A stretch of DNA of 64,000 nucleotides from Flavihumibacter rivuli (GTDB taxonomy: Bacteria; Bacteroidota; Bacteroidia; Chitinophagales; Chitinophagaceae): positions 3,500,001-3,564,000 of the forward strand of contig NZ_CP092334.1 of assembly GCF_018595685.2 (NCBI RefSeq), written 5' to 3'. The notes under the pieces were generated by a model that saw only the letters and a program-made list of their open reading frames with translations, did not search any database and had not been told where the DNA came from. The translations under genes and the position numbers were made by a program. The stretch's first letter is position 1. Each line of letters starts with the position of its first letter. Positions 25,955 to 35,221 of this stretch are shown in pieces.

Positions 25955-26602
25955 TTAGAACCTGTAACCGGCGTAAAGCTGTACCAGGTTGTTTTTCAGC
26001 TTTTCTGAGGAAGGGATGAAGTCAGGGATCGTGCCGGTAAAGGAAGATGCATTGATCGGGGTGATGTTCGCAGTGAACCTTCCACCGATGATCAGCCCCT
26101 TGAATGGGTACACCTCCACACCGCCAGCCATGGAGATCCCGTACTTGTTGTAGTATTCGTTTACTTTATTGACCACGCCATCTACACCAGTGGTTTTCGT
26201 TGAATCATTTGCCTTGCTGCTGAGCAGGAAGTTCACCTGGGTACCCACCTGCAGGTTAAGGAATTTGGTGATCCTGATATTCATGAATTGGGGAAGGATA
26301 AGGTAATCCAGTTGAACCTTGCCATCCGTTGCACCGGATGTGTAATTATACCCCTGGCGGGAGAACAATACTTCCGTACGGTAACCAATTGAGCCCCTGC
26401 CACCGGGGGCAAGGAAACCGCCCACCAGGAAACCATTGGTATTGCTGGTATTCAGTTGGTCAGCCTTGGTAATGCCGACAAAATTATAACCACCGATAAT
26501 GCCGATCCGGCGGCCAAAGGATCGGTCGGATTCCTGGGCAACAGTGGTTAAAGAACTAATTACTAGTAAGCTGAAAAGGAAAAGGTTGTAGAAAAGTCTC
26601 AT
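25955..26602 (-). CDS. Outer-membrane beta-barrel protein (OMP_b-brl_2 type)
   Basis: A 215-residue protein with signal peptide (MRLFYNLFLFSLLVISSLTTVAQ), then FGRRIGIIGGYNFVGI, paired amphipathic strands, the central YLILPQFMNIRITKFLNLQVG strand pair (written here in part as FMNIRITKFLNLQVG) and a C-terminal LVQLYAGYRF with terminal Phe. This is the PorT/outer-membrane beta-barrel pattern of about eight strands. No specific function. A 196-bp gap without a gene separates it from the GMC oxidoreductase upstream. Confidence 0.8.
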   Translation of the reverse strand: MRLFYNLFLFSLLVISSLTTVAQESDRSFGRRIGIIGGYNFVGITKADQLNTSNTNGFLVGGFLAPGGRGSIGYRTEVLFSRQGYNYTSGATDGKVQLDYLILPQFMNIRITKFLNLQVGTQVNFLLSSKANDSTKTTGVDGVVNKVNEYYNKYGISMAGGVEVYPFKGLIIGGRFTANITPINASSFTGTIPDFIPSSEKLKNNLVQLYAGYRF

Positions 26603-26798
26603 CTTTTTTCCGGCAAGCTACTGCAGGGGCAAAGGTTATGGAGTTCGGTTTTGTCCAATTGGCAGTAATGGCTGTTGAAATGTTGATAGCAGTCCATGAA
26701 TGGAGGGAAACTTGATAATTTCGTCCAATCTTTTCCGCTAGCATGCCTTGCTGCAGGAAGCATTGCAGGTAAGTTTCTTATCAAGTAACCTCGGGCAA

Positions 26799-28499
26799 TC
26801 AAAGATTCCCTTTCTTCAGTTCCTTCATCGCGTGATCACAGGCCCTTGCCGTTAATGCCATATAGGTGATGGAAGGATTGACACAAGAGCCTGATGTCAT
26901 GCAGCTGCCATCCGTAACAAATACATTGGGTACTTCATGCAGCTGGTTAAAGGCATTGAGCACCGATGTTTTGGGATCGCGGCCCATCCTGGCCGTACCC
27001 ATTTCATGGTTGGCATTGCCGGGAAAGGATATACTGCCATTGACCTTTACGTTCTTGTATCCTGCTGCTTCGAGCATGGCCTTTCCTTCCACTGCAATGT
27101 CCGCATGCATCTTCTTTTCATTCTCCCTGAAGGAGCAATCGATAGCGATCATGGGCCTTCCCCATTGGTCCTTGTTGTTGTGGTCAAGGGTAATGCGGTT
27201 GTCGGCATAGGGTAAGCATTCACCGAAAGCATAAAGGCTGATCCTCCAGGGGCCGGGAACGGTAAGGGCTTCCTTGAAAGCATCCCCTATTCCTTCGGGC
27301 AGGCTGTTCTGTGGACGGGATGCCCCGCCGCCAAAATGATAGCCGCGTAAGAATTTCCCGTTTTGCTCATTGACATTGGCGAAGCGGGGAACATAAATAT
27401 TGGTAGGCCTTCTTCCTGAATAATAGCTGTCCTCGAATCCTTCCACATCTGCTACAATGGAGAGGCCTTTGTGATGGTCCATGAGGTTGCGGCCCAATTG
27501 GTCACTGCCATTGCCCATGCCGTTGGGGAATCGACGGGAAGTAGAGTTCAGCAGGATGGCTGTAGTAGCTACCGTGGCAGCATTGATGAAAATGATCCGG
27601 GCATAATATTCCCTCACCTGCCTTGTTTCGGTATCGATCACTTCGACCCCTATGGCCCGCTGTTGCTGCTCGTCATATAATACACGGTTCACCAAGGAAT
27701 GGGGTTTCAATTCCAGGTTGCCGGTGGCGTGCGCTGCAGGTAAGGTGCTGGCATTGGTGCTGAAATAAGCACCAAAGGGGCAGCCACGGTGACAAAGGTT
27801 CCTGGCCTGGCATTGCCCCCTTCCCTTTACCGGTTGGGTGAGATTGGCACTCCTGCCGATGATCACCCTGCGGTCGGCATATTTGGCTGCGACCTGGTCG
27901 CGGAAATGCTTTTCCACCAAATTCATTTCAAAAGGCGGCAGGAATTCTCCATCCGGCACTACAGCGATGCCGTCGCGATTCCCGTTCACGCCAATGAATG
28001 ATTCTACATAATCATACCAGGGAGCCAGGTCCTTATAGCGGATCGGCCAATCCACCCCATGGCCATCTTTCAGGTTGGCTTCGAAATCAAGATCGCTCCA
28101 GCGGTAACAGGCCCTTGCCCAGAGCAATGACCTGCCCCCGACAACATCACCCCTGATCCAGTCAAACCTTTTTGTTTCGGTGTAGGGATTTTCCTGGTCG
28201 TTGATATAGAAATGCTTGTTGTCTTCCGCGATGGAATAATGCCTCGACTGCACATAATATTTTTCCTTGTCGGCCCTGGTGAGCCTGCCGCGATGCGGGA
28301 ACTCCCATGGGTCCTTATTGGCCGTCGGGTAGTTGGGATGTTCTACCGGACGTCCCCTTTCCAGCATCAGCACCTTCAGTCCCTTCTCGGCAAGTTCCTT
28401 AGCGGCCCAGCCGCCACTGATGCCTGAGCCCACTACAATAGCGTCGTAGGTGTGTTGTTGTCTGGCCTTGGTATTGAGGTAAAGCGAATCTCCGGGCAT
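26799..28499 (-). CDS. GMC-family FAD oxidoreductase
   Basis: A 566-residue flavoprotein. The FAD-binding Rossmann motif is AIVVGSGISGGWAA (about 20-33); VVGGRSLLWARACYRW, QARNLCHRGCPFGAYFSTNA and the C-terminal NPSITYMALTARACDHAM are typical of the gluconate-2-dehydrogenase/3-keto-sugar-forming branch. The usual small partner subunit with a Tat signal is not seen next to it. It lies 21 bp downstream of the TIM-barrel isomerase gene, so the two are likely co-transcribed and act in sugar or sugar-alcohol oxidation. Confidence 0.88.
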   Translation of the reverse strand: MPGDSLYLNTKARQQHTYDAIVVGSGISGGWAAKELAEKGLKVLMLERGRPVEHPNYPTANKDPWEFPHRGRLTRADKEKYYVQSRHYSIAEDNKHFYINDQENPYTETKRFDWIRGDVVGGRSLLWARACYRWSDLDFEANLKDGHGVDWPIRYKDLAPWYDYVESFIGVNGNRDGIAVVPDGEFLPPFEMNLVEKHFRDQVAAKYADRRVIIGRSANLTQPVKGRGQCQARNLCHRGCPFGAYFSTNASTLPAAHATGNLELKPHSLVNRVLYDEQQQRAIGVEVIDTETRQVREYYARIIFINAATVATTAILLNSTSRRFPNGMGNGSDQLGRNLMDHHKGLSIVADVEGFEDSYYSGRRPTNIYVPRFANVNEQNGKFLRGYHFGGGASRPQNSLPEGIGDAFKEALTVPGPWRISLYAFGECLPYADNRITLDHNNKDQWGRPMIAIDCSFRENEKKMHADIAVEGKAMLEAAGYKNVKVNGSISFPGNANHEMGTARMGRDPKTSVLNAFNQLHEVPNVFVTDGSCMTSGSCVNPSITYMALTARACDHAMKELKKGNL

Positions 28500-28520
28500 G
28501 GATATAGGGCAGTTTTTCGG

Positions 28521-29438
28521 TTATTGATCAAGGTGAGCTTTCATGACCTTCGGGAAATCGGCAAAAGCGATCTCGGGTTCAGCGATCTCGGGATGCCAGA
28601 GTTTTTCCCATTCGAAACTGTAGAAGCCTTTGTAGTTGTCCTTTGCCAACAGGCTGATGGCTTCCATGATGGGGATATCCCCTTTTCCGAGCAGGCAATA
28701 TTCCAGCTTGCCATCTTTGAGTTTGGCATCCTTGATATGGGTATGGCGGATATAAGGCTTGAGGTCCTTGTACACTTCCGCAGGCGCTTCCCTGGTGATG
28801 GACCACATATTGGTAAGGTCCCAAACCAGTCCGGTATGCCGGTGTTCCGCTGCCTTCATGATGCGCAGCAGGTCGGCTTTGTACACCAGGTCGCCATGGG
28901 TTTCCATCAATACCGTAACCTTCGATCCCTTGGCGTGATCGGCCAGTTCCAGCAAGCCCCTGGTGATCAGGTCCATGGTCTGTTCCTTCTCCTGGTCCTT
29001 CGGGAAATTGTTGGGGAAGACCCTCACATAGGGACAATTGAGTTTGGCAGCGAGGTCAATGAAGCGACGCCCGTCATCCAGTTGCTGCTGCCTTTTTAAC
29101 GGGTCTGCAAAATGCAGGGTGGAAGAAGAGCCCAGCCCAACGAATTGCAGGCCATTGGCTTTCATGCGGTCAAGGGTAGCCGAAATGGCTGCAGGGGAAT
29201 TAAAATAGGGACTCTTGGTCAGGTCAAGTTCCCTTTGGATACCCCTGACCTCAATGCCGGTATAGCCATGTTCCCTGGCAAAGCCGGTGATCTTTTCCAG
29301 TGGCCAGTCGGGGCAGCCCAGCGTGGAGAAAGCCAGTTTGGGTGGCTTCTTCCCAAAGGGCAATTTGCCGAAGCTTGCTGCTCCCCCGAGCAACAAGGCT
29401 GTGGTGAACAGGAACTCTTTGCGGGAATAGGAATGCAT
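28521..29438 (-). CDS. Sugar phosphate isomerase/epimerase-like TIM-barrel protein
   Basis: A 305-residue AP-endonuclease-2-type TIM barrel. Metal-ligand-type acidic/His motifs are visible: VLMETHGD, LVWDLTNMW, YIRHTHIKDAKL and YSFEWEKLWHPEI. The N-terminus MHSYSRKEFLFTTALLLGG resembles a Tat signal (S-R-K-x-F-L), suggesting a periplasmic protein. The ATG at 29436-29438 was preferred to an upstream TTG. It is first in a two-gene unit with the GMC oxidoreductase; such pairs act in 3-keto-glycoside metabolism in related organisms, which is inference here. Confidence 0.82.
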   Translation of the reverse strand: MHSYSRKEFLFTTALLLGGAASFGKLPFGKKPPKLAFSTLGCPDWPLEKITGFAREHGYTGIEVRGIQRELDLTKSPYFNSPAAISATLDRMKANGLQFVGLGSSSTLHFADPLKRQQQLDDGRRFIDLAAKLNCPYVRVFPNNFPKDQEKEQTMDLITRGLLELADHAKGSKVTVLMETHGDLVYKADLLRIMKAAEHRHTGLVWDLTNMWSITREAPAEVYKDLKPYIRHTHIKDAKLKDGKLEYCLLGKGDIPIMEAISLLAKDNYKGFYSFEWEKLWHPEIAEPEIAFADFPKVMKAHLDQ

Positions 29439-29808
29439 AATCAGCAAGCTAAATTTGATTTGGTAAAAATGGAAATTAAATTTCAGGCATTTGATCGGCC
29501 AGCCATTGCCATTCTTTACCTCTTCTGGAGAATTATATAGGCCGCTAAGAATAACAGTAAAGGGGATATAGGATGGTCAGCTATCAGGTTAAAAGGCGAA
29601 CACTCTTGCTGTAAATAGTGGTTGCCGTAAAACCGGGGCTTCTCCGATTAACCGCTAAACAGGGTATAGGATGAATTTGCTGCAGGAGTATTCATCAAAA
29701 TAACTTAGTTTGTTACCAGGAATTGGCTGGCCGGATGGCATTGATCCAACCCCTGCTGTTGCCAGGTGCTTTCAAGGCGCTTATTGCATCAAAGTCAAAA
29801 ACAATATT
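29439..29808. other. Divergent intergenic region, about 370 bp
   Basis: This separates the minus-strand isomerase gene from the plus-strand ROK kinase gene and must hold both promoters. TTAGTTTG at 29705-29712 is one base from the Bacteroidota -7 consensus for the plus-strand gene. The open frame that starts at 29710 is the same frame as the kinase but carries no domain before residue 34. No repeats noticed. Confidence 0.4.
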
Positions 29809-30465
29809 ATGAAGGTCCTTGTACTGGATATTGGAGGTAATAATGTGAAGATGCTGGTTACCGGCGCAGAAAAAGTCAGGAAGTTCCCTTCGGGCAGTGA
29901 ACTGATACCGGAGGATATGGTAGAAGAAGTGAAGCAACTGACAAAGGATTGGGAATACGATGCAGTATCGATCGGTTACCCTGGTGTGGTAAAGCATAAC
30001 AGGGTGGTGGTGGAGCCGCATAACCTTGGGCCAGGCTGGACAGATTTCGATTTCGAGGAGGCATTTGGTTGTCCCGTAAAACTGATCAATGATGCAGCCA
30101 TGCAGGCCCTGGGAAGCTATAAGGCAGGGGTGATGTTGTTCCTGGGACTGGGCACCGGACTGGGAGCAGCAATGGTGATCGATGGGGTGGTGCTGCCTAC
30201 CGAGATAGCCCATATGCCCTACCGGAAAGGCACATTCGAAGATTACCTGGGTGAGCGGGGATTAAAAAAACTGGGGCAGAAGAAGTGGGAAAAGCACCTG
30301 CATGCCTGTGTGGAAATATTACGTCATGGCTTCCATCCTGATGACATTGTCCTGGGAGGTGGTAACTCAAAGATAGTTTCCAGCCTGCCTGAGGGTTGCC
30401 GCCTGGGCAGTAACAAATTTGCTTTTGAAGGAGGCTTCCGGTTGTGGAACCAACAGGGCTTGTAA
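29809..30465 (+). CDS. ROK-family sugar kinase, polyphosphate glucokinase-like
   Basis: A 218-residue protein. It opens with the phosphate-1 motif VLVLDIGGNNVKML and contains SIGYPGVVKHNRV, the catalytic-type VKLINDAAMQALGSY (Asp in NDA) and phosphate-2 FLGLGTGLGAAMVIDG. It is shorter than typical ROK kinases (about 300) and lacks the zinc-binding GHxxxxxxxxxCxCGxxGC motif, as do polyphosphate glucokinases. It is the first gene of a run of glucose-handling genes, supporting glucokinase activity. The upstream in-frame start at 29710 adds no recognisable sequence. Confidence 0.8.
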   Translation: MKVLVLDIGGNNVKMLVTGAEKVRKFPSGSELIPEDMVEEVKQLTKDWEYDAVSIGYPGVVKHNRVVVEPHNLGPGWTDFDFEEAFGCPVKLINDAAMQALGSYKAGVMLFLGLGTGLGAAMVIDGVVLPTEIAHMPYRKGTFEDYLGERGLKKLGQKKWEKHLHACVEILRHGFHPDDIVLGGGNSKIVSSLPEGCRLGSNKFAFEGGFRLWNQQGL

Positions 30466-30843
30466 AGGATTGTCGGTTGAACGGCAGTAAATACCTGCAA
30501 CTAAGGCTGCAATACACAAGGCCCATCCAGCTGTTTTTTAGACGTATCCTTTAGTAAGATGCCCACCCTGGTATCGATTTGTAATGGGTAAAGCCAGTCG
30601 GTGACACTGTCCATCGAAGCCTTCCGGATGACATATGTCATTTCATCCCTTGAGGACTGTCAATGAAGCGCTGTTGGTGATGGATTATTTTTATTGCCTT
30701 GTTAGTCCCGTTAGGTATTCATTGATCCGGGTGCCATTTACCCTTTGAAGGTTTACAGCTCCATTATCTATTCTAACCATCCATTACAGAAAGGTCATCC
30801 TGGATCTTTCCATTTCAATACAACTTACATAATAGCCTTTTCA
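30466..30843. other. Gene-free stretch of about 380 bp
   Basis: This lies between the ROK kinase and the glucosidase gene. No coding sequence, strong hairpin or repeat is evident. The open frame from 30745 is in frame with the glucosidase but its first 33 codons show no family sequence, so the gene start was put at 30844. Confidence 0.4.
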
Positions 30844-33588
30844 ATGGAGACAAAAAGACTTAGCGAAGCCAGGGAACAGCAAATACCCTGGAAAAAATGG
30901 GGGCCTTACCTGAGTGAACGGCAGTGGGGAACCGTTCGGGAGGATTACAGCGAAAACGGCGATGCCTGGAATTTTTTTACCCATGACCACGCCCGTTCGC
31001 GCGCTTACCGCTGGGGGGAAGATGGCATTGCGGGCATTTCGGATAATAAGCAGCATCTATGCTTTGCCCTGGCTTTATGGAATGGCAAGGATGCTATCCT
31101 GAAGGAAAGGCTTTTTGGACTTACCAATACCGAAGGCAACCATGGCGAGGATGTGAAGGAGTATTACTTCTACCTGGATAATACGCCTACCCATTCCTAT
31201 ATGAAGTATCTGTATAAGTATCCACAGGCTGCTTTCCCCTATGGGGACCTTATCCAACAAAACAAGCAACGTACCCGCAAGGATATGGAGTATGAATTAC
31301 TGGATACCGGTGTATTTCAGGAGGACCGCTATTTCGATGTCTTTATTGAATATGCCAAAGCCGGTCCTGAAGATATTCTGATCAAGGTCACCGCCTTTAA
31401 CCGGGGACCTGAGGCAGCCGACCTGCATTTGTTGCCGACCTTATGGTTCCGGAATGACTGGTCAGAGTGGATAGCAGCATCGAACCGTGCAAAGAAAAAG
31501 CCCGGAATAGCTAGCTTTGAAGCGGGTAAGGGTTTCAGGGCTGTTCTTGCTGATCATGAGCGTTTGGGTGAAATGGTATTATGTTGTGAAGGGGAAGTGC
31601 CTTTGTTATTCACCGAGAATGTTACCAACCATGAAAAATTATTCCCCGGAACGCCAAATGAATTTCCCTTTGTCAAGGATGGGATCAATGATTTCGTGGT
31701 GAATGGCGTCCAGGGTAAAGTGAACCCGGAACAAAAGGGAACCAAGACTTCGGCCCATTACACGCTGACCATCGGTGCGGGCCAGTCCTCCACCATCCGG
31801 CTCAGACTGGCCAGGAAGGACCTTGACATCTACAAGGAACCTTTTGGCAAGGGGTTCGATCAGGTATTTCTTGACCGGCTGAAAGAGGCCGATGAATTTT
31901 ATCAATCTGTAACGCCTCCATCCATCAGTGAGGACGAGGCCATGGTCATGCGCCAGGCCATCGCCGGTATGTTATGGAGCAAGCAGTTCTTTTTCTTTGA
32001 TGGGTACAACTGGTTGGATGAACACAATTCCAACCCCCTTCACAGAGGGTATAAGAATGCCAGGAATTCCGATTGGTACCATATGCTGAATGAGGACATC
32101 ATTTCAATGCCCGATAAATGGGAGTACCCTTGGTATGCCGCCTGGGACCTGGCCTTTCATACCCTTCCCCTATCCATCGTTGATCCTGATTTTGCCAAGG
32201 AGCAAATGGTGCTGATGCTCAGGGGGCTTTATATCCATCCAAACGGACAGTTGCCAGCCTATGAATGGAACTTCAGTGATGTGAATCCCCCGGTCCACGC
32301 ATGGGCGACATTGTTCCTGTACAGGACTGAACACGCTTTAAAAGGCAAGGCAGACCTGAATTTCCTTAAAGCTACCTTCCATAAGTTGTTGTTGAACTTC
32401 ACCTGGTGGGTGAACCGAAAGGACCGTTTTGGCAAGAACATCTTTGAAGGCGGTTTCCTTGGCCTGGATAATATCGGCATCTTCGACAGAAGTGCCCCGT
32501 TGCCAACTGGCGGTAGCCTGGAGCAGGCCGACGGAACCGCATGGATGGCGCTTTTCAGCCAGAATATGGTGGAGATAGCCAGCGAACTGGCCGCCTGGGA
32601 CCCGATCTATGAAGATATGGTCGTTAAGTTCATTGAACACTTCCACTTCATTGCTGCTGCCATGAACAAACCTGGTACCGATGGAATGTGGGATGAAGAA
32701 GATGGGTTCTATTATGACCTGCTCAGGCTTCCTGATGGCCGTGGCGAAAGATTGAAAGTAAGATCACTGGTTGGCCTTCTGCCTTTGTGCGCAGTAACGG
32801 TGGTAGAAAAGGAGCAGCGTGACCGAATTCCTCGCGGTTTTGCGCAGTTGGTGGAACGCCGACGCAGGATGCCCGATTTACTGGAAGCTATCCACCCTGC
32901 TGGTCCGGGCCATTACGGTGTAGCTGAAAGGGGAATTCTTTCGCTGCTTAATCCCGACAGGCTGAGGAGGATACTTACCAGGATGCTGGATGAAAATGAA
33001 TTCCTGGGTCCGCACGGTATCCGTTCGATCTCGAAATACCACGAGCATCATCCCTATGTACTGCAGGTGGATGGAAAGGAATTCAGGGTGGACTACCTGC
33101 CTGCTGAATCGGATTCCGGGATGTTTGGGGGAAATTCTAATTGGCGGGGCCCGGTATGGATGCCGGTGAATGCCTTGCTGATCAGGGCCCTGCAGCAGTA
33201 CTTTTTGTTTTATGGGGACAGTTTTACCATTGAATGCCCTACAGGATCAGGGAATAAGATGAACCTGTTTGAAGTAAGCCAGGAGCTGGCCAGGCGACTG
33301 ACCAGTATCTTTACCAGGGATGAGCATGGAAGACGTCCGGTATTTGGGGGTTCAGAGAAATTCCAGACAGATCCGCACTGGAAGGACTATGTCCTTTTCT
33401 ACGAGTATTTCCATGGTGATAATGGCGCCGGACTGGGTGCTAGTCACCAGACAGGATGGACCGGCCTGGTAGCCAAAATGATCCAGTTGTATGGAATACT
33501 TGATCCGAAAGAATTGCTTAATGTGGGTAAAGAAGCAGCATTTGCCAAAGACCCCGGCCATCTTCAGCAAAACCCCGGTAAGCGCTGA
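30844..33588 (+). CDS. GH63-type glucosidase (MGH1-type glycoside hydrolase)
   Basis: A 914-residue cytosolic enzyme from the ATG at 30844. It has the N-terminal WKKWGPYLSERQWGTVREDYS and WNFFTHDHARSRAYRWGEDG blocks that mark the bacterial GH63-like glucosidase family, and an (alpha/alpha)6 C-terminal barrel with GTDGMWDEEDGFYYDLLRLP and WRGPVWMPVNALLI. There is no signal peptide. These enzymes release glucose from alpha-glucosides. It lies directly before a GH13 enzyme (63-bp gap) and a glucose dehydrogenase, suggesting cytosolic oligosaccharide breakdown. Confidence 0.88.
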   Translation: METKRLSEAREQQIPWKKWGPYLSERQWGTVREDYSENGDAWNFFTHDHARSRAYRWGEDGIAGISDNKQHLCFALALWNGKDAILKERLFGLTNTEGNHGEDVKEYYFYLDNTPTHSYMKYLYKYPQAAFPYGDLIQQNKQRTRKDMEYELLDTGVFQEDRYFDVFIEYAKAGPEDILIKVTAFNRGPEAADLHLLPTLWFRNDWSEWIAASNRAKKKPGIASFEAGKGFRAVLADHERLGEMVLCCEGEVPLLFTENVTNHEKLFPGTPNEFPFVKDGINDFVVNGVQGKVNPEQKGTKTSAHYTLTIGAGQSSTIRLRLARKDLDIYKEPFGKGFDQVFLDRLKEADEFYQSVTPPSISEDEAMVMRQAIAGMLWSKQFFFFDGYNWLDEHNSNPLHRGYKNARNSDWYHMLNEDIISMPDKWEYPWYAAWDLAFHTLPLSIVDPDFAKEQMVLMLRGLYIHPNGQLPAYEWNFSDVNPPVHAWATLFLYRTEHALKGKADLNFLKATFHKLLLNFTWWVNRKDRFGKNIFEGGFLGLDNIGIFDRSAPLPTGGSLEQADGTAWMALFSQNMVEIASELAAWDPIYEDMVVKFIEHFHFIAAAMNKPGTDGMWDEEDGFYYDLLRLPDGRGERLKVRSLVGLLPLCAVTVVEKEQRDRIPRGFAQLVERRRRMPDLLEAIHPAGPGHYGVAERGILSLLNPDRLRRILTRMLDENEFLGPHGIRSISKYHEHHPYVLQVDGKEFRVDYLPAESDSGMFGGNSNWRGPVWMPVNALLIRALQQYFLFYGDSFTIECPTGSGNKMNLFEVSQELARRLTSIFTRDEHGRRPVFGGSEKFQTDPHWKDYVLFYEYFHGDNGAGLGASHQTGWTGLVAKMIQLYGILDPKELLNVGKEAAFAKDPGHLQQNPGKR

Positions 33589-33651
33589 TCTGGTAGGCCT
33601 TCTAACCTAATAATCAATAACGAATGGCGGGTATATCCTGCTGATGAGAAT

Positions 33652-35148
33652 ATGCAACCACTCAAATATCCCTCCTTATACCAGGTCAATACCAGGGTAT
33701 GGCTGACCCAATTGTCAGTGGAACTTGGCAGGAAAGCAACACTTGATGATATCCCGGATGCCGAACTGGATCGATTCGTGGAGCTCGGCTTTGACTGGAT
33801 CTGGTTCCTCAGTGTCTGGACCACCGGTGAGCGTGCACAAAAAGTATCGCGGGAGAATCCTGATTTTCGCCGCGATTTCGAAGCTACCCTTCCCGATTTG
33901 AAAGAGGAGGACATTGGAGGTTCAGGTTTCGCCATTGCCGACTACCGGGTGAGTCCCGGGATCGGTGGCGATGAAGCCCTGAAGCGGCTTCGTGAAAGGC
34001 TGCGCCAGCGGGGCCTGCGCCTGATGCTCGATTTTGTCCCCAATCATATGGGGCCTGATCATCCATGGGTCGAACACCATCCGGAGTATTTTGTCGCGGG
34101 TACTGCCCAGGACCTTGAACAGCAACCACAGAATTATCACCTCGTTAAACGAAATGGTGGGGAAAGGATCATGGCTTTCGGACGCGATCCCTATTTCACC
34201 GGCTGGCCGGATACAGTGCAGCTGGATTACAGTAATCCTGCAACAGTGGAGGCCATGACCCAGGAGTTGCTGCGGATCGCCGGGCAATGTGATGGGGTAA
34301 GGTGCGATATGTCCATGCTGGTCCTGCCCGATGTCTTTGAACGGACATGGGGAAAAAAGGCCCAGCCCTTCTGGCCCATTGTTACAAAGCTGGTCAGGGA
34401 GAAGGTCCCCGGCTTTTTATTCATGGCGGAAGTGTACTGGGACATGGAATGGGAGATGCAGCAGAATGGTTTCGATTATGCCTACGATAAGCGTTTATAC
34501 GACCGGTTGGTGGAAGGCCACGTCAGGCCGGTAAGGGAGCATTTTTACGCCAGTCCGGGTTACCAGGATAAGCTGGCCAGGTTCCTGGAGAATCATGATG
34601 AGCCGAGGGCTGCCGCCACCTTTGCAACAGAAAAACATATGGCAGCTGCTGTCCTGACCTTCCTTTCTCCAGGATTACGGTTCTTCCACCAGGGGCAGTT
34701 CGAAGGAAAGCGATTGCGGATTTCCCCGCATTTGGTGAGGGGGCCTTTGGAGCCTTTGGATACTGCTGTCCAACAGTTTTATGCTTCATTGTTGGAGGTG
34801 CTGAAGCAAGCCCTGTTTCGGGAAGGGCAATGGCGCTTGCTGGAATGTGTACCGGCATGGGAAGGCAATGACAGCTGGGATAATTTTATTGCATTTGGTT
34901 GGGAAGGTAATGATGGCAGGAAGGCACTGGTGGCGGTTAACTATGCCCCGTACGAAGGCCAATGTACCGTTAAGTTACCTTATGCTGGCTTTGAAAACCA
35001 GACCGTCCGGCTAACGGAAAAGATGGGACAGGCCTCTTATGACTGGGATGGCAATGAAGTGGCATCAAAAGGGATCTTCCTGTCGCTTCCGGCCTGGGGC
35101 TATCACTTGTTTGATGTTTCGGTCGTAACAGCAGAGAAGACCAGCTGA
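33652..35148 (+). CDS. GH13-family alpha-amylase/alpha-glucan-active enzyme
   Basis: A 498-residue protein without signal peptide. The four GH13 regions are present: DFVPNHMG (region I), DGVRCDMSML with the nucleophile Asp (II), FMAEVYWDMEW with the acid/base Glu (III) and FLENHDEPR (IV). A C-terminal beta domain (ALVAVNYAPYEGQCTV) follows. Region II departs slightly from the usual GxRxDAA. The substrate may be a short alpha-glucan or trehalose-like sugar. It sits in the same direction between the glucosidase and glucose dehydrogenase genes. Confidence 0.88.
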   Translation: MQPLKYPSLYQVNTRVWLTQLSVELGRKATLDDIPDAELDRFVELGFDWIWFLSVWTTGERAQKVSRENPDFRRDFEATLPDLKEEDIGGSGFAIADYRVSPGIGGDEALKRLRERLRQRGLRLMLDFVPNHMGPDHPWVEHHPEYFVAGTAQDLEQQPQNYHLVKRNGGERIMAFGRDPYFTGWPDTVQLDYSNPATVEAMTQELLRIAGQCDGVRCDMSMLVLPDVFERTWGKKAQPFWPIVTKLVREKVPGFLFMAEVYWDMEWEMQQNGFDYAYDKRLYDRLVEGHVRPVREHFYASPGYQDKLARFLENHDEPRAAATFATEKHMAAAVLTFLSPGLRFFHQGQFEGKRLRISPHLVRGPLEPLDTAVQQFYASLLEVLKQALFREGQWRLLECVPAWEGNDSWDNFIAFGWEGNDGRKALVAVNYAPYEGQCTVKLPYAGFENQTVRLTEKMGQASYDWDGNEVASKGIFLSLPAWGYHLFDVSVVTAEKTS

Positions 35149-35221
35149 CTTGTTTTGCCAGGATAGTTGATGAGGCCCTACGAACAGTTCTATAGCGCAT
35201 TAAAACAAAAGGAGGGATTCA

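Noticed and set aside
28452..29099. 215-codon plus-strand open frame opposite the TIM-barrel isomerase
   Set aside because: Antisense shadow of a well-supported gene.
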